From: Dehalococcoidales bacterium
GTDB lineage: Bacteria; Chloroflexota; Dehalococcoidia; Dehalococcoidales; RBG-16-60-22
Reading direction: 5' to 3'
NCBI GenBank assembly: GCA_030603605.1
Contig: JAUVXN010000017.1
Span: forward strand, 1 to 18,638
DNA: 18,638 nucleotides
This document shows positions 5,471 to 12,462 of the stretch, in pieces. The number at the start of each line of letters is the position of its first letter. Position 1 is the first letter of the stretch. Made by a program: the position numbers and the translations under genes. The notes under the pieces were generated by a model, which saw only the letters and a program-made list of their open reading frames with translations, was not told the DNA's origin and did not search any database.

Positions 5471-7546
5471 CTACACCTTCGTATAATACGCTATCACTTC
5501 AAGATCCGTGGTTACCATGAGAGTCAGGGTGCTGCTGTAACCGGCCCGCTCGCCATTGACGGTCCAGTATGAGAAGCGGTATCCCGCAGCGCTGGTGGCA
5601 GTCAACTTCACCGTTTCGCCATAAGTATATGAGGGCTTGTCCGGCTCCTTCCTGACCCAGCCGGCGGCCGATGTTGGCGACATCAAAACAGTGAGGGTGA
5701 AGCCTGGCACTACTTTCTTCTTGAAATTAGCCACCGCTCTCTTGTCCCTGTCCATGTAAACCCTCACGCTCCGTGAAATGCCACTGGCATCGCCGCTCCA
5801 GCGTTCAAACTCGTATCCCGAGGCGGGAGTGGCATACAATGTCGCATAAATGCCTGATCTATATGTTCCTGCCCCGGTAACGCTCCCAGCACCGGGTGGG
5901 TAAACGCTTGTAGTGAGAGTATATTCCTTTACTACCTTCTTGAAGTAAGCCGTTACACTCTTATTCCTGTCCATGTAGACGCTCGTACTGCGTGAGGTAC
6001 CGCTGGCATCGCCCCCCCAGTAGGAAAACTCGTATCCTGAGGCAGGGGTGGCATACAATGTCGCATTAGCGCCAGCGCTATATTTACCGGCGCCGGAAAC
6101 ACTTCCCCCATAAGATGGCGAAGCAATCGCGGTGAGAGTATACTGCAGTGCCACCTCCGTAATTCTTATCACCGACCAGTCGGTGGCCATGTCCTCGGTA
6201 TATTCTTCGACAGCCTTCAATACAGCTCTAGTGTTATATAGTTGTCCCGGCTTAAGGGCTTCAGTCAGCTGGAAGTAGCCGGGAAAGCTCCTGCGGGTTG
6301 CTCGCATCGCCTCTTCCAGTGTAATTTTCATGGGAGCGTACCTGGCCACTGGGGTAAACCATGGGGCTACCCCTGTGCCTAACTCGAGGAGGAGCTGGCC
6401 GCCCTGTTCCCTTCCCTCGTAATCGTACCAGCATGTGAATGGAACACTATCGCCGATGCTGTACTCGCCCTTGACAGCAACAAAGTCAACATTGTCGATT
6501 TTTGCCTTTGGCGGTCCAACCACTTCCTTCTCGAAATGGGCGGTGATTTTCCTCTCTTGCGTCATCGAGTAAACCGGAGCGGTTATGGCGGTGGTATCCG
6601 TCATCGCACCCGACCAGCTCTTGAAAACATATCCGGGATCCGGGTGGGCAGTGACATAAACCGTGGTGCCGCTGGGGAAATACCAGTTGTGCTGGGTGCC
6701 TTTCTCGGGCTCAGGCGTGACAGTCACAGTACCGGCACCAACTGGGTCTATCTTCACCTCGAGGAGTTCCAGCCCTATCTCCTCTATGTTGACGGTATAG
6801 GCATCCCACAGAACGGATTCAATCTCTATGCCCTCACCCTTAATCACAACCCGGACAGCGCAATCGTCTATTTGTCTATCACCCCAGAAACTCAATGGTA
6901 TGGTCCGGCTGAGAGTGTATTCTCTAGGCGTATCTGAAGTGACGACTTGTTTTGAGTCATAGAATTGTTTTGACTCGGAGTCGTAACCGCCGAAGGCTCC
7001 CATTTTCCCGGTGTCAGTCTGGATTTCCAGCGTCTGGCTAGCGCCTCGGTAGGTGAATTTAATATCAACCTTTATACTTTCAGAAGAAACCTTGGGTATT
7101 TTGGTGCCCTGGAAATCGCCATCGGTGCGGGTACCAGGCTTGCCGTTCACTGTCATGCCTGTTATTTCAACCTCTCCGAAAACCTTCGGCTGGACTGTAA
7201 GAACATTTTTGCATCCCCACTCTGGCTTGCCGTCAATATCAAGGGCATAAACTTTTATCCCGTAGCCAGATTTTGGTTCGCAGCCAGCAAGGGGCATACC
7301 GGGAATATTAGTGTATATCGGCTCTGGCTCATCGGAGGGGCTTAAATCAACATAGACTTCCTTTCTGGTTGAGCCGATTTCGTCAAATTCTTGAAGAAGC
7401 GTCTCCTGTGTTACCACTGCTCCCAGCCTTCCCCTTATCTCCGGACCTTGATAATTGCAATTTACCCTGACATTGAGCGTCTCCTCTTGCTTTTTGGTGA
7501 TAGAATTGCATCCTATCTGCGTAACCAGTCCTACTATTTGAGCCAT
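5471..7546 (-). CDS. InlB B-repeat-type surface/spike protein without signal peptide
   Basis: A 691-aa beta protein; AAGGAGGG, overlapping the upstream TAA, sets ATG 7546. Residues 1-260 are two or three Ig-like or unassigned beta domains with scattered Cys. Four divergent InlB B-repeat modules (the Flg_new family) are visible: about 267-341, 469-541, 542-615 and 616-691. Each follows the pattern of a GAGTVT/GGSVSGAG turn, a Y..G..ATLYATPASGYEF core, a Trp-Gly/Ser-Gly turn and a final V-T-A-Y-F-K strand. Residues 345-465 are another beta domain. Such repeats usually sit in secreted adhesins, but this protein has no signal peptide, TM helix or sorting signal. In this cluster a virion fibre or baseplate role is therefore plausible. 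Confidence 0.8.
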   Translation of the reverse strand: MAQIVGLVTQIGCNSITKKQEETLNVRVNCNYQGPEIRGRLGAVVTQETLLQEFDEIGSTRKEVYVDLSPSDEPEPIYTNIPGMPLAGCEPKSGYGIKVYALDIDGKPEWGCKNVLTVQPKVFGEVEITGMTVNGKPGTRTDGDFQGTKIPKVSSESIKVDIKFTYRGASQTLEIQTDTGKMGAFGGYDSESKQFYDSKQVVTSDTPREYTLSRTIPLSFWGDRQIDDCAVRVVIKGEGIEIESVLWDAYTVNIEEIGLELLEVKIDPVGAGTVTVTPEPEKGTQHNWYFPSGTTVYVTAHPDPGYVFKSWSGAMTDTTAITAPVYSMTQERKITAHFEKEVVGPPKAKIDNVDFVAVKGEYSIGDSVPFTCWYDYEGREQGGQLLLELGTGVAPWFTPVARYAPMKITLEEAMRATRRSFPGYFQLTEALKPGQLYNTRAVLKAVEEYTEDMATDWSVIRITEVALQYTLTAIASPSYGGSVSGAGKYSAGANATLYATPASGYEFSYWGGDASGTSRSTSVYMDRNKSVTAYFKKVVKEYTLTTSVYPPGAGSVTGAGTYRSGIYATLYATPASGYEFERWSGDASGISRSVRVYMDRDKRAVANFKKKVVPGFTLTVLMSPTSAAGWVRKEPDKPSYTYGETVKLTATSAAGYRFSYWTVNGERAGYSSTLTLMVTTDLEVIAYYTKV
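5702..6142 (-). repeat. Tandem repeat of two InlB-type modules
   Basis: Two adjacent units of about 220 bp (5924-6142 and 5702-5923) encode modules sharing TLYATPASGYEF, W.GDASG.SRS and VYMDR.K. The nucleotide sequence is also similar (AACTCGTATCC, GTGGCATACAATGTCGCAT), pointing to duplication more recent than that of the two outer modules. Confidence 0.8.
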
Positions 7547-7556
7547 CTTGCCCTCC

Positions 7557-9113
7557 TTAGCTCAGTTCCAAGGATTCAACCTCTAATGTAGGCTCGGGAA
7601 CCTTGACTTTATAAACATCGTCCCACTCGCTCTCTTTTACTATCTTGCCGGCAATATAGATTTCAACCTCTACATCTCTTAAATCAATTGTGCCGGCAAT
7701 GGTAGTATGCTTAATTTTCACCTCGAAGGTTTGCTCCGGTGCTATCTCAAAGCTCGGTGTTTCCTTTGCTGCTATCGTCCGGCCGTGGGTATACCAATCT
7801 GAACCCTCGTAAATAATTACCTTTGCCTTGGCGGTTTGCGGCTCGGTTGATCTAGAGATGACGGGGCATACAATGACAATGTCTGTGCCAGGAATAACCT
7901 CTGGTGCCGGTAAGACCGTCGGTTCAATTAACTCGAACTCGACTGCCTCCTCTGGTGGTCTACCGACATAGAAAACATCATCAAATTCCCTTTCGGCTGC
8001 TATTTCGCCTCCTACCCATATTTCCACCTCAACATCCCTTCTATCTATGCTGCCGGCGACTGTCTTATGGTTGATAACAATATTCTTTGTCTCGTAGGGC
8101 TCTATGTGAAACGCGCCGGCATCGTATGTCTTGATTGTGTCGCCGTGTCCAGGCCATATGGAACCTTCATAGATGATTACTTTGGCTCGAGCATCAACTG
8201 GCATCTCGGACCTTGAAGTTACTGGGCAGGTTATGGTTATTGTCACCCCTGGTTCTACCGGTGTCTCCGAAACCGAAGGCTCAACAATGTCAAAATTCAA
8301 CCTTTCCGGAGGGATTTTGGTGGCGTAAACATTCCAGATACGGCTGATGTAGTCGTCGACGCCGGCTATTTTCAGCACTATCTCAATGGCGCCATCAGTA
8401 AGCCCCCCGCAAGCAGTCAGTGGAATAATTATCGGTTTTTCAGTTTCACCAGTATATGGAGCGGTTGGCGAGTCAGGGAGAATAATCTTTTGAGTATAGG
8501 CCGCTGTCTTTGGGCTGAAGCCTAATGTCCAGTCCCTATAGCCAGCTTTCACGCTTATGGTAGCCTCTTTCCGCGGGCCCGTCCATTCAAGACTTGGTAT
8601 TATCTCTAGTTTATCAGCAGTAGTTTTAGGCAGAAGTAATCCGCTATCGATATCGTGGTCGATCAGGTCAATGATATTGCCGTCAATGGTTACTGCAGAG
8701 AATCGGAAGGCTGGCGGAGGCGGCTCCTCAACCTCAATCTCCATCTTGTCGCTTCTGCCCACCACTGGCGCCACACCAATCACTGGCAGTGTCAACGGCG
8801 CCGGCGTGGCCACCACGGTAACCTCGTAACTCCCCACCTTGTCAAATGTGAGGTCGATGCTGAATTTCCCGCTTATCGGCTTGGGCAGGCCACGCTCGTA
8901 ACTGACTTCCTCGATTACCTCCGGCTTATACCACTCCTTCTTTTTTATCTCGACATAGACCCAGGGCGGAGCCCCTATGCCAAATAGCTTGACTGTGCCC
9001 TCAAGGGTGTAGAGGGCTCCGACATAGCACGTCTCGGGCAGGAGTTCGACCAGCTTTAACTCTACTATTTCGCCCATTTCAGGCGCTTCAAACAGCTCAG
9101 CGCGTCTTTCCAT
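7557..9113 (-). CDS. Multi-domain Ig-like protein with tandem duplication
   Basis: A 518-aa beta protein starting MERRAELFEAPEM at ATG 9113. Residues 1-135 hold one or two Ig-like domains ending in an acidic Pro linker (EVEEPPPPAF). Residues 140-270 form another beta domain. Residues 271-390 and 391-510 are a tandem duplication of about 120 aa, each with EP-(T/S)V, an ITCPV/IVCPV-SRS strand, AKVIIYEGS-W, a His, VAGSIDRRDVEVEI or IAGTIDLRDVEVEI, and a final D-DV-(F/Y)-V. The doubled unit resembles CARDB/Ig-like adhesive domains; this is fold-level inference. There is no signal peptide or anchor. Its TAA stop is part of the ribosome site of the InlB-repeat gene, so the two are made together, probably as parts of one fibre or particle. 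Confidence 0.8.
   Translation of the reverse strand: MERRAELFEAPEMGEIVELKLVELLPETCYVGALYTLEGTVKLFGIGAPPWVYVEIKKKEWYKPEVIEEVSYERGLPKPISGKFSIDLTFDKVGSYEVTVVATPAPLTLPVIGVAPVVGRSDKMEIEVEEPPPPAFRFSAVTIDGNIIDLIDHDIDSGLLLPKTTADKLEIIPSLEWTGPRKEATISVKAGYRDWTLGFSPKTAAYTQKIILPDSPTAPYTGETEKPIIIPLTACGGLTDGAIEIVLKIAGVDDYISRIWNVYATKIPPERLNFDIVEPSVSETPVEPGVTITITCPVTSRSEMPVDARAKVIIYEGSIWPGHGDTIKTYDAGAFHIEPYETKNIVINHKTVAGSIDRRDVEVEIWVGGEIAAEREFDDVFYVGRPPEEAVEFELIEPTVLPAPEVIPGTDIVIVCPVISRSTEPQTAKAKVIIYEGSDWYTHGRTIAAKETPSFEIAPEQTFEVKIKHTTIAGTIDLRDVEVEIYIAGKIVKESEWDDVYKVKVPEPTLEVESLELS
7580..8303 (-). repeat. Internal duplication of a 120-aa Ig-like domain
   Basis: Two consecutive units of roughly 360 bp within the 518-aa gene encode domains alignable along their length (AKVIIYEGS, GTI/GSID-RDVEVEI). 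Nucleotide identity is moderate, so the duplication is not very recent. Confidence 0.7.
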
Positions 9114-9126
9114 GGCTAGCCCCCCC

Positions 9127-9498
9127 TTATTTCGTCAGTGTCCGCGCCATGGCGATTGTGGCTGGCGCTATCTTGTCCTGCTTCAGGAACTCATCATACT
9201 GTTTGGAGGTTAGTATTTTCCTCAATTCCGCAGCGTGGAGATCTTCCACCACATCGGCAACAATATCACCCACCCCGGGTATCATTCCCGGTATCATTGA
9301 CAGGTCAATGGCAACAGCGTGCTTCATGGCTCTTCCGGTTCTCTCGTCAAGCCGTGGCATTTTAGGCAGACCTATTTTGTGCTCGGGGAGGGACACTTTC
9401 CCAAAGGGCGTGGGAATGGTGGTCGAGGGTAGTGTTGGCGGCCAGAGCTTTGGCGGCTCCTTCTGGCCCGGGAGTTTCGGCAATTTAAATTTCGGCAT
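9127..9498 (-). CDS. Hypothetical protein with N-terminal LPKLP tract and hydrophobic hairpin
   Basis: A 123-aa protein. I chose ATG 9498 (MPKFKLPKLPGQ) because AAGGGGGG lies five bases upstream and the ATG overlaps the upstream TGA (TGATG). Residues 1-60 are Pro/Lys-rich and extended (KLPKLPGQKEPPKLWPPTLP). Residues 66-90 contain an apolar Gly/Pro stretch (AVAIDLSMIPGMIPGVGDIV) that could insert in a membrane as a hairpin. Then follows a charged helix (DLHAAELRKILTSKQYDEF). The plus-strand ART-like protein begins with a very similar tract (PRLPKLPNP). It may be a small membrane or internal virion protein; no family recognised. Confidence 0.75.
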   Translation of the reverse strand: MPKFKLPKLPGQKEPPKLWPPTLPSTTIPTPFGKVSLPEHKIGLPKMPRLDERTGRAMKHAVAIDLSMIPGMIPGVGDIVADVVEDLHAAELRKILTSKQYDEFLKQDKIAPATIAMARTLTK

Positions 9499-9650
9499 CA
9501 CTGCCCCCCTTTCCGGCACTCGCAGTCTACTGCGACTTCAAACATAAGCTCCTTGGTCTTATCCAGAAAGCGACCTAGCGGGAAGACGGCATTTTTATCA
9601 TCCTGGGAAATCAACTTTCTTGCTTCTGCCAGATCAAGATTCAATTCCAT
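9498..9650 (-). CDS. Small hypothetical protein
   Basis: A 50-aa protein starting at ATG 9650 (MELNLDLAEARKLISQDD), one base beyond the upstream TAA. Its stop overlaps the next start in TGATG. Ribosome-site match is weak (GGA), so translation probably depends on coupling. It ends VAVDCECRKGGQ with a CxC, like the C-terminal CEC of the 4858-5196 protein. Longer in-frame starts would overlap the upstream gene by 100 bases and are unlikely. Function unknown. Confidence 0.55.
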   Translation of the reverse strand: MELNLDLAEARKLISQDDKNAVFPLGRFLDKTKELMFEVAVDCECRKGGQ

Positions 9651-9651
9651 T

Positions 9652-9882
9652 TTAGTTTCCGGTGAAGAAGAGTGGAATATCGATGACTTCACCGTGTTCC
9701 CCCAGTGGGGGGGGTTCATACACACCACCCAGCCATGTCTTAATAGGCTTCTCATCTTTCCATGGCCAGCGTATATTCAAAAATACTGGCAAAAAGGGGG
9801 GGCCTTGTGAAGGCCTTTGCCACATTAGCTTTTCGACTAACGACATGTCCTCTAATTTCTCCAATTTCTCTTCTTTCTTCAT
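9652..9882 (-). CDS. Small protein with internal GPP/IRWPW tag
   Basis: A 76-aa protein, ATG 9882, with GAGGAG upstream overlapping the previous stop. The N-terminus is a charged helix (KKEEKLEKLEDMSLVEKLM). Residues 24-41 read PSQGPPFLPVFLNIRWPW, a variant of the EGPPLPR-GIRWPW tag that ends other small proteins here. Unlike those, it continues for 35 residues with more Pro/Trp (KTWLGGVYEPPPLGEHG). The tag suggests a common binding partner. No enzymatic motif. Confidence 0.7.
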   Translation of the reverse strand: MKKEEKLEKLEDMSLVEKLMWQRPSQGPPFLPVFLNIRWPWKDEKPIKTWLGGVYEPPPLGEHGEVIDIPLFFTGN

Positions 9883-9894
9883 GGTGATATCTCC

Positions 9895-10101
9895 TCAGGG
9901 AACAAAGATATTCGGGAATCTCCTGGATAGAAATTTAGGCCATTTTAGCTCGATTACTTTTGGAAGCGGCGGTCCCTCAGCGGGGGGTGTTGGTTCCAAG
10001 GCTTTTATCTTTGACATAAGAATGGCCATCCCCTCCTCGAGGTCGGGGATTTTTGGAAATCCCCCAGTTCCTTTCACTATTTTTCCTTTCTCAATTATCA
10101 T
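9895..10101 (-). CDS. Small protein with EGPPLPK-KWP tag, first gene of unit 2
   Basis: A 68-aa protein. GGGAGG six bases before ATG 10101 (MIIEKGKIVKGTGGFP) fixes the start. The N-terminal half is mixed; residues 40-58 carry the tag (PTPPAEGPPLPKVIELKWPK) and a basic, aromatic end follows (FLSRRFPNIFVP). It is the first gene behind the promoter at 10181-10209 and the hairpin at 10124-10160. Its TGA stop overlaps the next ribosome site. Function unknown. Confidence 0.7.
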   Translation of the reverse strand: MIIEKGKIVKGTGGFPKIPDLEEGMAILMSKIKALEPTPPAEGPPLPKVIELKWPKFLSRRFPNIFVP

Positions 10102-10123
10102 TTCAACCTCCCTCAAATATAAA

Positions 10124-10160
10124 GGGGCAAGTCACCTTCACCTGGAAGGCCGCCTGCCCC
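10124..10160 (-). terminator. Leader hairpin of unit 2 (GGGGCARGC type)
   Basis: GGGGCAGG pairs with CTTGCCCC (one G-U), with an inner CCTTC/GAAGG stem, followed on the minus strand by TTTATATTTG. It sits between the promoter at 10181-10209 and the first gene. The U-tract is weaker than in the other two leaders, so termination is less certain than the shared structure. Confidence 0.5.
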
Positions 10161-10180
10161 GTTTTTCAGATTTTAACCTT

Positions 10181-10209
10181 ATTCTAAATCAGAATTCTTG
10201 GCGGGTCAA
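10181..10209 (-). promoter_or_regulatory. Sigma70-type promoter for unit 2
   Basis: Minus-strand TTGACC (10209-10204), 17 bases, TAGAAT (10186-10181): one mismatch in each box, with the same -10 as the promoter at 3784-3812. It lies just after the methyltransferase stop and points to the tagged small genes and the repeat proteins. Confidence 0.7.
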
Positions 10210-10232
10210 CTAAGCTACAATCTGGGCCTTCT

Positions 10233-10883
10233 TTAAGCAGTTTTTTCAAACACTAATATGGTGCTTGCTGGTAGTGAGTGCTTATTGGTACGAAAGAAAT
10301 TAAATTTTTCAATGTGTTGAGATATGCTTTCCGGGCTATACTTTGACCAGATACCTAATATAACATAGTTTAAATTATTTCTACTCAGTCCATTTTTGAA
10401 TGCACCAGTTAATGGAAGAATTAGGTCAGCTATAATAAGTGTTCCACCTGGCTTAGTGACACGCGAAATCTCATCAATATAGGCATCAAGCCTTTCAGGA
10501 TGTAGGTATCGGAACAGAGAACAAATAACTACAGCATCAAAACTATCTGACTCAAAAGGGATATCCCCGATTGTGCCGGTTGTCAAAGTAACTCGCGGAC
10601 TTAGACTGCGAGCATTCACACGGTATTTTGCTTTGGTAAGCATCTGTTCGCTGGGGTCAACTCCTGCAAAGGTAAAAGAGGGTGGTAGATTTTGGGCTAA
10701 ATTTATGAGTATTGACCCCGTGCCCGTGCCGATTTCTAAAACCTTGCTATTGCTTGGCAACTTCCCTAATTCGTTGATAATAATGGGGCTAAACAATGAA
10801 GTAACTGGCCAACTAAAGAAATCAAAAAAATCGGCATATACCTTACCAAATGCCCTTTCAGGGCTTAATACCACGTTATGCAA
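10233..10883 (-). CDS. Class I SAM-dependent methyltransferase
   Basis: Motif I VLEIGTGTG (about residues 48-56 of 216), an acidic ribose-binding residue in GVDPSEQML, DIPFESDSFDAVV and the post-motif TKPGGTLIIADL show a UbiE/type-11-like class I methyltransferase. The substrate cannot be told. GAGGTGA matches the anti-SD perfectly and lies about six bases before TTG 10883; the GTG at 10892 overlaps that site, so TTG is the better start. The gene is visibly AT-richer than its neighbours and lacks the coupling seen elsewhere, which suggests a recently acquired cargo gene. It ends just before the unit 2 promoter. Confidence 0.85.
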   Translation of the reverse strand: MHNVVLSPERAFGKVYADFFDFFSWPVTSLFSPIIINELGKLPSNSKVLEIGTGTGSILINLAQNLPPSFTFAGVDPSEQMLTKAKYRVNARSLSPRVTLTTGTIGDIPFESDSFDAVVICSLFRYLHPERLDAYIDEISRVTKPGGTLIIADLILPLTGAFKNGLSRNNLNYVILGIWSKYSPESISQHIEKFNFFRTNKHSLPASTILVFEKTA

Positions 10884-10923
10884 GATTTTCACCTCGTCTT
10901 ATTTAATGCGAGCCTGTTTCTCT

Positions 10924-11289
10924 CTAAATCGCAATCTGAGCCCTGTCCGTCAGAATTTCAAATGGGAGTAGCCCCACGAAAATATTCACCTGAGCTGGCC
11001 CCGCGGTGTCAAGTGTCAGCCGCCAGTCATCGATGCTGAAGGGCCCGATATGGTCTGGTTTTTCCATGTAATCGGTAAATGAGTTGTAGCTGGTCCTCAC
11101 GTATATGCCGTACAAAAGTGGAAGAGGCATCCCGTTTCTCACCGCGAAGAGCAGGTGCTTTTTACCATTGGTTATTTCCGTGCTAAAGTCGCCATAAAAC
11201 CTGAGAATAGGCTGAGGAGGCCTAGCCAGATACTCGGCTATTTTCTCTCCAAGTGACTTAGGTCTATCGGCTTCCCTCAACAATATCAA
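10924..11289 (-). CDS. Hypothetical beta-rich protein
   Basis: A protein of 121 aa (TTG start 11289) or 125 aa (ATG 11301). I prefer TTG: GGAGG lies five bases upstream and the TTG overlaps the previous TGA stop as TTGA. That GGAGG is itself part of the tag-encoding repeat of the upstream gene. After a short helix, strands dominate (ILRFYGDFSTEITNGKKHLL, LYGIYVRTSYNSF, WRLTLDTAGPAQVNIFVGLL). No signal peptide or known motif. It might be a small structural protein. Confidence 0.7.
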   Translation of the reverse strand: MILLREADRPKSLGEKIAEYLARPPQPILRFYGDFSTEITNGKKHLLFAVRNGMPLPLLYGIYVRTSYNSFTDYMEKPDHIGPFSIDDWRLTLDTAGPAQVNIFVGLLPFEILTDRAQIAI

Positions 11290-12044
11290 GGTGTCCTCCA
11301 TGGCCAGCGGATTCCCAGTGCTCGAGGCAGCGGTGGTCCCTCTGTCGGGGACATGGGTATCAAGTCGTTAGCCGATGGCATTGGATTGCCTCCTAGCTTA
11401 ACTTCCTCAACTGCTGGGGGTTTGGGTATTAGTTCTCTCTTTAGAAACTCGGATATGTCCTTTTCGTTTCTAGCCATAAATATATCAGGAAAAGGTTTAC
11501 CCTCTACAGTCTTTAATACACGAAAACGATAACCCTCTGCGTAGTCCCCTTTGTCAACAATGTCTTTAGCAGATAATCTTTGAACCTCATAACCCTTCTG
11601 CCTAGCTACCTGAATTGGCTCTCTAGTAATGGCGACCTCTAATAATCTTGTATCCACCTCAGGCACAGCTTCGGGAGCTTCAGGCATACCGGGTTCGCCT
11701 ACTGGTATAACCTCTTCAGGCACAGCTTTGGGTATTGCTGGTTCAGCCTTAATTTCTTTTACTTGAGATAGAAACTTATCTATAAAAACGGGACGAACAT
11801 ATACATCCTGCACCTTCCCAGTGGCAAAATCTTCAACTGTAGAAAGAAGACTGGCAAGATCATAGTGTTTTGTTCCTTCTGAAAACTTTACTTTAATCCA
11901 ATGTTTTCCAATCTTTACTGTTGCCCCATCTTCTATTGCTATCAATTGTTTCAGGGATTCCTTATCCTTCGCACTATAAACTAAACCGCTTTTTATAATT
12001 CCTTCAGGTAATGTAACTTCAGACACAGCAACTTCAGTTGTCAT
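11286..12044 (-). CDS. Hypothetical protein ending in the EGPPLPR-GIRWPW tag
   Basis: A 252-aa protein; GGAGA eight bases before ATG 12044 (MTTEVAVSEVTLPEG) sets the start. Two mixed alpha/beta domains (about 5-95 and 130-200) are joined by a Pro/Glu/Val linker (PAIPKAVPEEVIPVGEPG). The C-terminus carries a second Pro-rich stretch and then the tag (SPTEGPPLPR, ALGIRWPWRTP). The gene is AT-rich in its body but GC-rich across the tag, as if the tag were a separate module. The codons of its last residues hold the ribosome site of the next gene. Function unknown. Confidence 0.75.
   Translation of the reverse strand: MTTEVAVSEVTLPEGIIKSGLVYSAKDKESLKQLIAIEDGATVKIGKHWIKVKFSEGTKHYDLASLLSTVEDFATGKVQDVYVRPVFIDKFLSQVKEIKAEPAIPKAVPEEVIPVGEPGMPEAPEAVPEVDTRLLEVAITREPIQVARQKGYEVQRLSAKDIVDKGDYAEGYRFRVLKTVEGKPFPDIFMARNEKDISEFLKRELIPKPPAVEEVKLGGNPMPSANDLIPMSPTEGPPLPRALGIRWPWRTP
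11296..11342 (-). repeat. 47-bp repeat encoding the EGPPLPR-GIRWPW tag, copy 1
   Basis: It matches 12054-12100 at 44 of 47 positions: 17 and 23 identical bases flank a 7-base variable core. It encodes GPPLPR, two variable residues, then LGIRWPW. Its end, CCATGGAGG, supplies the ribosome site (and an ATG) for the next gene. Confidence 0.9.
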
Positions 12045-12046
12045 AG

Positions 12047-12247
12047 CTATTGTCTCCATGGCCAGCGGATTCCCAGGCCTCGGGGCAGCGGTGGTCCCTC
12101 CAATGGTGTGGCTGGTCTTGCCTGGCTTCCATGTACTGTGACAAGATGACCCATCAAAACATCACTTCTTGTTATTTTATCTACTACACCGGGTATTTCC
12201 TCCTTACAGAGAGGGCAAACTACTGTAGTTTTGATTTCAGCAACCAT
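12047..12247 (-). CDS. Small C2H2 zinc-finger protein with EGPPLPR-GIRWPW tag
   Basis: A 66-aa protein starting at ATG 12247, with AGGTGA six bases upstream overlapping the previous stop. CPLC at residues 11-14 and H34, H39 form a C2H2 zinc finger (C-x2-C-x19-H-x4-H; the usual linker is 12, so it is an expanded one). The last 18 residues are the tag (LEGPPLPRG, LGIRWPWRQ). Zinc finger plus tag in so short a protein suggests an adaptor linking nucleic acid or a protein to whatever binds the tag. C2H2 fingers are uncommon in bacteria and more frequent in archaeal viruses and Ros/MucR proteins. Confidence 0.75.
   Translation of the reverse strand: MVAEIKTTVVCPLCKEEIPGVVDKITRSDVLMGHLVTVHGSQARPATPLEGPPLPRGLGIRWPWRQ
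12054..12100 (-). repeat. 47-bp repeat encoding the EGPPLPR-GIRWPW tag, copy 2
   Basis: This is the second copy of the repeat at 11296-11342 (three mismatches). The TGG AGA codons at its end form the GGAGA ribosome site of the 11286-12044 gene. Confidence 0.9.
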
Positions 12248-12252
12248 TGTTT

Positions 12253-12462
12253 TCACCTACTCTTCAACTCAGCAAGAAGCTCTGGCTTCGTCTTGGTGAA
12301 TCTAGGTAAGGGCGGACCTTCCCAGGGTGCGAGAGGCAACATGTCTGCCATCGTTAGTTTCGGCCCTATTTTCCTTCCTACGGCGATGGCTGAAGCCCCA
12401 GCCACTGCTCCCACGGCACCGACCGCGGCAACAATCAAAGCAAATACAGGGCTTATTATCAT
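12253..12462 (-). CDS. Small single-pass membrane protein with EGPPLPR motif
   Basis: A 69-aa protein starting at ATG 12462, with AAGGGGG upstream; the ATG overlaps the previous stop (TGATG). Residues 2-29 are a hydrophobic Ala/Val/Gly helix (IISPVFALIVAAVGAVGAVA), a clear membrane segment. The exposed part carries PWEGPPLPRF (residues 45-54), but the GIRWPW half is replaced by TKTKPELLAELKSR. It could anchor the factor that recognises this motif at a membrane. Family unknown. Confidence 0.75.
   Translation of the reverse strand: MIISPVFALIVAAVGAVGAVAGASAIAVGRKIGPKLTMADMLPLAPWEGPPLPRFTKTKPELLAELKSR

Noticed and set aside
5702..6142. Tandem DNA repeat considered as satellite or phase-variable tract
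   Set aside because: The unit is about 220 bp, in frame and clearly encodes InlB-type modules, so it is a domain duplication.
9662..10213. 183-aa plus-strand open frame
   Set aside because: It runs antisense to three coupled small genes with proper ribosome sites, has no ribosome site of its own and reads through a promoter and hairpin.
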